In this document: one piece after another, positions 5,844 through 10,668 of the stretch
Layout of the letters: each line of letters opens with the position of its first letter
How positions within the stretch are numbered: position 1 is the first letter of the stretch
Source: Euperipatoides rowelli
Lineage: Eukaryota > Onychophora > Udeonychophora > Euonychophora > Peripatopsidae
Assembly (NCBI GenBank): GCA_003024985.2
Contig: PXIH01S0035986.1
DNA length: 10,668 nt
Reading direction: 5' to 3' (one strand)
Translations under genes and position numbers: made by a program
Notes under the pieces: model-generated
Told to the model about the DNA's origin: nothing
Database searches by the model: none
The model's input: only the letters and a program-made list of their open reading frames with translations

Positions 5844-7226
5844 CTCTAGAATTTTTCTTGTGAAGTAATGTCAAATGGAATGTCTATTGAATACCAATGT
5901 CTAATGTAATGACATTGGAGATGAGGATAATTTACATAACCCCTCTAGATTTTTACTGTGGGCTTATACCAAGGCCAAGGATAAATTCCATTCAACACCA
6001 TTGTTTGATGTCACAACATAGGAGATGAGAATCACTGGACGTAACTCCTATAGACCTTTTCCTGTGGGATTACATCAAAAATAAAATTTAAGCAGCACCA
6101 ATGTTTATGTCATGGAAAAGAAGATGAGGATCAATTTTCATAACACCTCTAGACTTTTTCCTGTTGGGTTATTAAAGGATGAATTTATTCAACCCCAGTG
6201 TCAGATGTCATGACATTGAAGATGATGATTACTTGAAATAAGCATCTAGACTTTTTCCTGTGGTGTTAAGTAAGGATAAAGTTTATTCAACACCAGTGTC
6301 TGATGTCATGACATTGAAAATTAGGAATACTTGACATATCCCTCCAGATATTTTCCTGTGGTGTTATGTCAATGATAAAGTTAATTCAACACAAGTGTCT
6401 GATATCATGACATTGAAGATGAGGATCAATTGACATTACCCTCTAGACCTTTTTCTGTGGTGTTAGGTCAAGGTTAAAGTTTATTCAAAACCAGTGTCAG
6501 ATGTCTTGACATTGAAGACATGGTTCACTTGAAATAATCATCTACACTTTTCCTTTGGTGTTATGTAAGGATAAAGTTTATTCAACAACAGTGTCTGATG
6601 TATGACATTGAAGATGAGGATCATTTTACATAATCCTCTAGATTTTTACTGTGGGCTTATACCAAGGATAAATTGTATTCAACACAAGTGTTTGATTTCA
6701 CAAAATTGGAGATTAGGATCATTGGACATAACCCCAATAAACTATTTCCTGTGGTTTATGTCAAGAATAAAGTTTAATCAATACCATTGCTGATGTCATG
6801 GAATTGAAGATGAGGATCACTTGAAATAACACCTCTAGACTTTTTCCTGTTGGGTTATTAAAGGATAAATTTATTCAACACCACTGTCTGATGTCATGAC
6901 ATTGAAGATGAGGATCACTTGAAATAAGCATCTAGACATTTTCTTGTGGTGTTATGTAAGGATGAAGTTTATTCAACACTAGTATCTGATGTCATGACAT
7001 TGAAGATGAAGATTACTTGACATAACACACTAGACATTTTCCTGTGGTGTTATGTAAAGGATAAAGTTTATTCAACACAAGTGTCTGATATAATGACATT
7101 GAAGATGAGGATCACATGACATTACCCATTAGACTTTTTCCTGTGGTGTTATGTCAAGGATAAACTTTATTTAAAACCTGTGTCAGATGCCATGACATTG
7201 AAGATAAGAATCACTTCAAATAACCA
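5844..7226 (+). repeat. Higher-order repeat: two copies of a seven-unit block
   Basis: Units 1-7 (from 5844) correspond in order to units 8-14 (from 6540), at offsets of 686-696 bases. Unit-specific variants pair up. CTCTAGATTTTTACTGTGGG followed by CTTATACC occurs at 5943 and 6636. CCTGTTGGGTTATTAAAGGA occurs near 6158 and 6845. CAACACAAGTGTCTGATAT plus GACATTACCC marks units 6 and 13. AAAACC.GTGTCAGATG marks units 7 and 14. Unit 15 (7226) still resembles unit 8, and the pattern stops there. Amplification of a whole seven-unit block after the units had diverged is the simplest explanation. Confidence 0.8.
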
Positions 7227-7501
7227 TCTAGACTCTATCCTGTGGTGTTATATAAGGTTAAAGTTTATTCAACACCAGTGTCTGAAGATGAAGATTACTT
7301 GACCTTACCTTTTAGACATTTTCCTGTGGGTTTTATGTCAATGATAAGTTTATTCAACACTAGTGTTTCATGATATGACAGTGAATATGAGGATCACTTG
7401 ACATAACCCTCTAAGCTTTTTCCTGTGGTGTTATGTCAGGGATAAGTCTATTCAACACCAGTGTCTGATGTCCAGACATTGAAGATGAGGATCACTTGAC
7501 T

Positions 7502-7531
7502 TAACACCACAGGAAAAAGTCTAGATGGTTA
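7502..7531 (-). repeat. In-place micro-inversion of the unit's hairpin loop
   Basis: This 30-base stretch is the reverse complement of the normal unit sequence, while everything around it keeps the usual orientation. The normal form TAACCATCTAGACTTTTTCC with TGTGGTGTTA appears intact in the unit at 8197, where the flanking ACTTGACT and TGTCAAGGA are identical. The flipped part is bounded by the inverted arms CTTGACTTAAC (7495-7505) and GTTATGTCAAG (7528-7538), so the 22-nt loop between them has turned over. Confidence 0.9.
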
Positions 7532-8396
7532 TGTCAAGGATAAAGTTTATTCAACACCAGTGTCTGATGTCATGACATTGAAGATGAGGATCACTTGAGA
7601 TAACCCTCAGGACTTTTCCTGTGATGTTATGTCAAGGATAAAGTTTATTCAAAATGAGTATCTGATATCATGACATTTAGGCTGAGGATCACTTGACAGA
7701 AACCCCTCTAGATTTTTTCCTGTGATGTTATGTCAAGGATAAAGTTTATTCAACATCAGTGTTTGGCGTCAAGAAATTGAAGATGAGGATCACTTCAGAT
7801 AACCCTCTGGACTTTTTTCTGTGGTGTATTTCAAGGATAAAGTTTATACAACACCAGTGTCTGATGTCATGACATTGAAGATGAGGATCAATTGACATAA
7901 CACTCTATACTTTTTCCTGTGGTATGTCAAGGATAAAGTCTATTCAACACCAGTGTCTGATGTCATGAAATTGATTATGAGGATCACTTGACATAACCAT
8001 CTATAATTTTTCCTGTGGTATTATGTCAATGATAAAGTTTATTGAACACAAGTTTCTGATGTCATGACATTGAAGATGAGGATCACTTGACATAATGCTC
8101 TATAATTTTTCCTATGGTGTTATGTCACGGATAAAGTTTATTCAACACCAGTGTCTGATGTCATTAAATTGAAGATGATGGTCACTTGACTTAACCATCT
8201 AGACTTTTTCCTGTGGTGTTATGTCAAGGAAAAAGTATATTCAACACCAGTGCCTGTGTCATGACATTGAAGATGTGGATCACATGCCATAACACCTATG
8301 AGGTTTTATCAAGGCTAAAATCAAGTCAACACCAATGCCTCATGTCATGACAACACTGTTATCATGGACTGTGTATGAAGTGATATTGGACATAAC

Positions 8397-8760
8397 TTGG
8401 TGAGGAATTGGACAATGATTGGATAAGTTCCAGGCCACAAACATCATTCATGTGAAAAATAAATTTAAATTGTAATAAAATCTCAATGCTGTACGACAAT
8501 ATAATGATTTTTTTAAAAATGATTTTCCTTAAAGAGGAAAAATGGACACCAGGTGATCATCTTGAGAATAGCTGAAAAATGCAAGCCTCTTGCATTTCTA
8601 TTGACTTAGAAATAAGAACAAATCTATATATTAATACATGAAGGAAAAACTTTGGATCCCTTTTTAAGCATCTTGTGTGCATGGGGGAGTGTGAGATTTG
8701 GCAGAGTTAAAGTTTATATGGAGAGGGAGTGCAATAGATAAAATTTAAACCATTAATTGT
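8397..8760. other. Gene-free right flank of the satellite
   Basis: No gene is supported here. TTTTCCT/AGGAAAA (8523-8541) forms a small hairpin, and a tighter one at 8577 is listed separately. The last recognisable array motif is GACATAAC ending at 8396. Confidence 0.6.
8577..8597 (+). repeat. Tight hairpin AAATGCAAG-CCT-CTTGCATTT
   Basis: Nine-base arms are perfect reverse complements around a 3-nt loop. As DNA it is a palindromic site with two TTGCAT-type cores. As RNA it would be a short stable stem. No neighbouring gene shows a role. Confidence 0.5.
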
Positions 8761-8772
8761 TTAGAGTTGTGG

Positions 8773-8809
8773 CGGCTTTTTACAAAGGCGTGTCGGCTTT
8801 TTACAAAGG
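8773..8809 (+). repeat. Two direct copies of CGGCTTTTTACAAAGG at a 21-bp period
   Basis: The 16-mer at 8773-8788 recurs exactly at 8794-8809 with CGTGT between. The block contains CpGs, in contrast to the AT-rich surroundings. It is followed by ATTGG (8818-8822, a CCAAT box on the minus strand) and a small TGGTC/GACCA inverted repeat (8820-8836). A regulatory element is possible, but no transcript start or gene can be tied to it. Confidence 0.55.
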
Positions 8810-9423
8810 AATTTCTTATTGGTCGAATTTTGACCAGCACTGGAGGCCTAGTTTATATTAATAAGTCCATCCCAAAACATAAAAAATTAAATTCATTAAT
8901 GTTTCATTAAATTATGCAACAAAACAATGTTGAGTCATATTTCATTTTTTTAAAAAAAAAACTGTTTAGTTTTTGTCACCTAATTCATTTATTTATGTGG
9001 TAGAGATAAACCAAATGTAAGCGGGACTCTAAGTATGCTTCAGTTTATTTAACTGGGTGTTTAATAAATTATGTGTATTAAATAAAAACGCAATGTGACA
9101 AAGAAAAGCAAATATAATTCAATAGTATCATGAAAAAAACAACAAGAATTTCAAATCTGCACACAACATGGCATTATAACAACTGAAGCCAGAGTTGCAA
9201 GATTATATATGAAAATATGTGATCTTATAAATTCTTGTATACTACCAGAAAAATAGCAAAAAACTTAAAGGAAAATGCACAAAATTTCACTATTGTTTTT
9301 CCCTACTTGTTTCCATCAAAACCTAATACTAAGTATTACCTGGTCAGTTTTGACTTCTTGCTGAATTGCGCTTCATTTTAAGTTTTGTCTGAAATAGATA
9401 ATAAATAATTAAATAATAGTGAA

Positions 9424-9463
9424 ATAAATAATAAAATGCATACTTTTATTTTTTATTATTTAT
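9424..9463. repeat. AT-rich hairpin with 13-bp perfect stem
   Basis: ATAAATAATAAAA (9424-9436) is the exact reverse complement of TTTTATTATTTAT (9451-9463), with a 14-base loop. It has only A and T in the stem, so chance formation in this composition is not negligible. Confidence 0.5.
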
Positions 9464-10587
9464 ATTCTATTTTTTTTTTTAAAAAAATTGTTTAAATAAA
9501 TTAAAATTCAAATAATTTGGGTAGTACAAAATGTCATAAAGTTATGTTTATATGTTCTTTATACAATTCTATAAACATTTACACTGTTCGGGTCCAAATT
9601 TGGAAACATTTTTCTTTAGGACCCAGCACAAAATATAAACTATTATACAAACTGTTGTTCATGTGCAGAGTTTTTCTTAGAAATTTGGAATAACGCAGGA
9701 ATATTTTTCATTCTTTACACTCCTAAATCCTTAGATTGATCTGAAGAAATTTTTCATATTTACTCTTTAGGACCTTTTTGCAAAAAAATAGGTTACCATT
9801 AAACCTGGACACACCACTGCTGCACAGACACAGATAATAATATTTTTTTTATAACTTGGAGTTAATTCAATAATCTTTTTATTTGGGATCTTCTAAAGAA
9901 CATTTAATTTTAACAAACATATTACATTTTGCCAGCATAACAAATCTACAAATTTTGCATTCCTTAAGTTAATCTTTGTTTAATCTTGTTATTGAGACTA
10001 AAATTCATAAGCCACATATATCTAAGCATCATTATAACTAGATTGAATATAACAATAACTTCTTATAATGACAACTCCTTTTCATCCCGTAGTAGAAGGG
10101 TAAATTTAATTGGTTACAACAATCTATTTTTTTTAATAAAGAACTAATTTGGGATAATGACAAAATTCTTCCAAAATATTTGTTTTCCCTAATATTAATA
10201 AATTCTTTTAAAATGATTATTTTGCTTTATTTTTATTTTCGTTTAAGTATTAGATGAGAAAATTCAACTTATCCTTATGATGCTTGATATATATAAAGTT
10301 TTTCAGATTGTTAACATGGTTAACAAAAGTTTTTAACTTGTATTTTGTTTTCTTCCCATATTTTTTTTTTATTTTACAAACACAACCCACAATACAAGTA
10401 AACACTAACCAGATTTTGAAGCATGCAGCTGCTGTTTTTGTGCTAAGAAGAACTTTCTCAATTTAAAGTCACAGACTGCTTCCATTATTCATCCTAAATA
10501 TATATTAGTGGTATCACCTTTATTGTTCTTAGAATGGGGGTAGCAAATAGCCGATTCTATATATAATTTTATATTTATATTTATACA

Positions 10588-10603
10588 GAGAGAGGAGAGA
10601 GAG
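10588..10603 (+). repeat. (GA)n-like purine run
   Basis: The run AGAGAGAGGAGAGAGAG is a short imperfect GA microsatellite on the plus strand. It follows TTTATACAG, which looks like a splice acceptor but leads into simple repeat, not a convincing exon. Confidence 0.7.
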
Positions 10604-10668
10604 TGAGGCTATTGTTTTCTGATAATAAAACTTTATTTAATTTAAAAATATAGTGTTGTGGAATCATT

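Larger units (their letters stand above)
5812..8396 (+). repeat. Satellite array of about 26 units of ~98 bp
   Basis: Imperfect tandem units can be anchored on CTCTAGACTTTTTCCTGTGG. Unit starts by this anchor are about 5844, 5943, 6047, 6147, 6244, 6342, 6441, 6540, 6636, 6734, 6833, 6930, 7028, 7127, 7226, 7310, 7409, 7506 (inverted), 7606, 7706, 7805, 7903, 7999, 8098, 8197 and 8295. Spacing is mostly 96-100, with one 84-bp unit at 7226 that lost about 14 bases around TGTCATGACATTG. Each unit also carries TTATTCAACACCAGTGTCTG, the palindrome ATGTCATGACAT and GAAGATGAGGATCACTTGAC. The first unit and the last, after 8295, are the most decayed. No reading frame persists through the units, so this is not a repeated protein domain. 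It is a noncoding minisatellite or satellite. Confidence 0.95.
8840..10668. other. Long gene-free AT-rich stretch to the right edge
   Basis: No supported gene was found. Features seen include an AT hairpin at 9424-9463, GGGTCC (9590-9595) and GGACCC (about 9619-9624) as a small inverted pair, and two TCTTTAGGACC copies near 9613 and 9765. A GA-rich run lies at about 10588-10603, and an AATAAA at 10624-10629. A 60-codon frame (10284-10466) is mostly Phe, Leu and Ile and is not called. Confidence 0.6.

Noticed and set aside
6602-6793. 63-codon frame inside the satellite
   Set aside because: It lies across two array units and is not preserved in the other units, so it is a by-product of the repeat.
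5812-8396. CRISPR-like interpretation of the regularly repeated palindromes
   Set aside because: The whole ~98-bp unit repeats, with no unique spacers, and the surroundings are eukaryotic, with SINEs and MITEs. It is a satellite.
10284-10466. 60-codon frame, with a possible acceptor CTAACCAG near 10411 and an ending HAAAVFVLRRTFSI
   Set aside because: The upstream part is AT-driven Phe/Leu. The pyrimidine tract before the AG is weak, and about 18 residues are too few to support an exon.

Overview
The window looks like intergenic or intronic DNA from an animal nuclear genome, most likely an invertebrate. It is very AT-rich (roughly 30% GC by eye), full of A/T homopolymers, and has no open reading frame longer than about 120 codons. 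It carries eukaryote-type mobile elements: tRNA-headed SINEs with long target-site duplications, short terminal-inverted-repeat elements with 8-bp duplications, and a large satellite array. A mollusc, perhaps a gastropod, would fit, but nothing seen here proves the taxon. No complete gene was recognised.

Layout. (1) 1-590: a stop-free frame from the left edge to 364, with Asn and Lys tracts, then a Pumilio-type motif and four overlapping AATAAA signals. It may be the 3' end of a gene entering from the left. (2) 1158-1437: an old, diverged inverted-repeat element. (3) 1667-1810: a possible terminal exon, with a strong pyrimidine-AG acceptor and an AATAAA. (4) 2325-2681: a 341-bp MITE with a perfect 8-bp duplication (GCCATTCC). 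It contains an exon-like ATG reading frame that ends in a splice-donor-like site. (5) 2845-3096: a tRNA-derived SINE on the minus strand with a 17-bp duplication. (6) 4516-4740: a second, 209-bp copy of the same MITE family in the opposite orientation. (7) 5137-5430: a second tRNA-like SINE on the minus strand with a 10-bp duplication. (8) 5812-8396: a tandem array of about 26 imperfect units of about 98 bp. (9) 8397-10668: AT-rich unique sequence with a few hairpins and a 21-bp duplication.

The array is the most striking part. Each ~98-bp unit contains a perfect 12-bp palindrome (ATGTCATGACAT) and an 11-bp inverted repeat (CTTGACATAAC / GTTATGTCAAG) that brackets a ~22-nt loop. In one unit (7502-7531) the loop has been flipped exactly in place between these arms, while an otherwise matching unit at 8197 keeps the normal orientation. 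The left half of the array also has a higher-order structure: seven successive units are repeated once, about 690 bp later. Units at both ends are more decayed than those in the middle. Together this suggests a satellite evolving by unequal exchange, with hairpin-mediated micro-inversion. Any function is unknown.

The genes do not form a pathway. The three candidate coding pieces are partial and uncertain, and no homology could be assigned.
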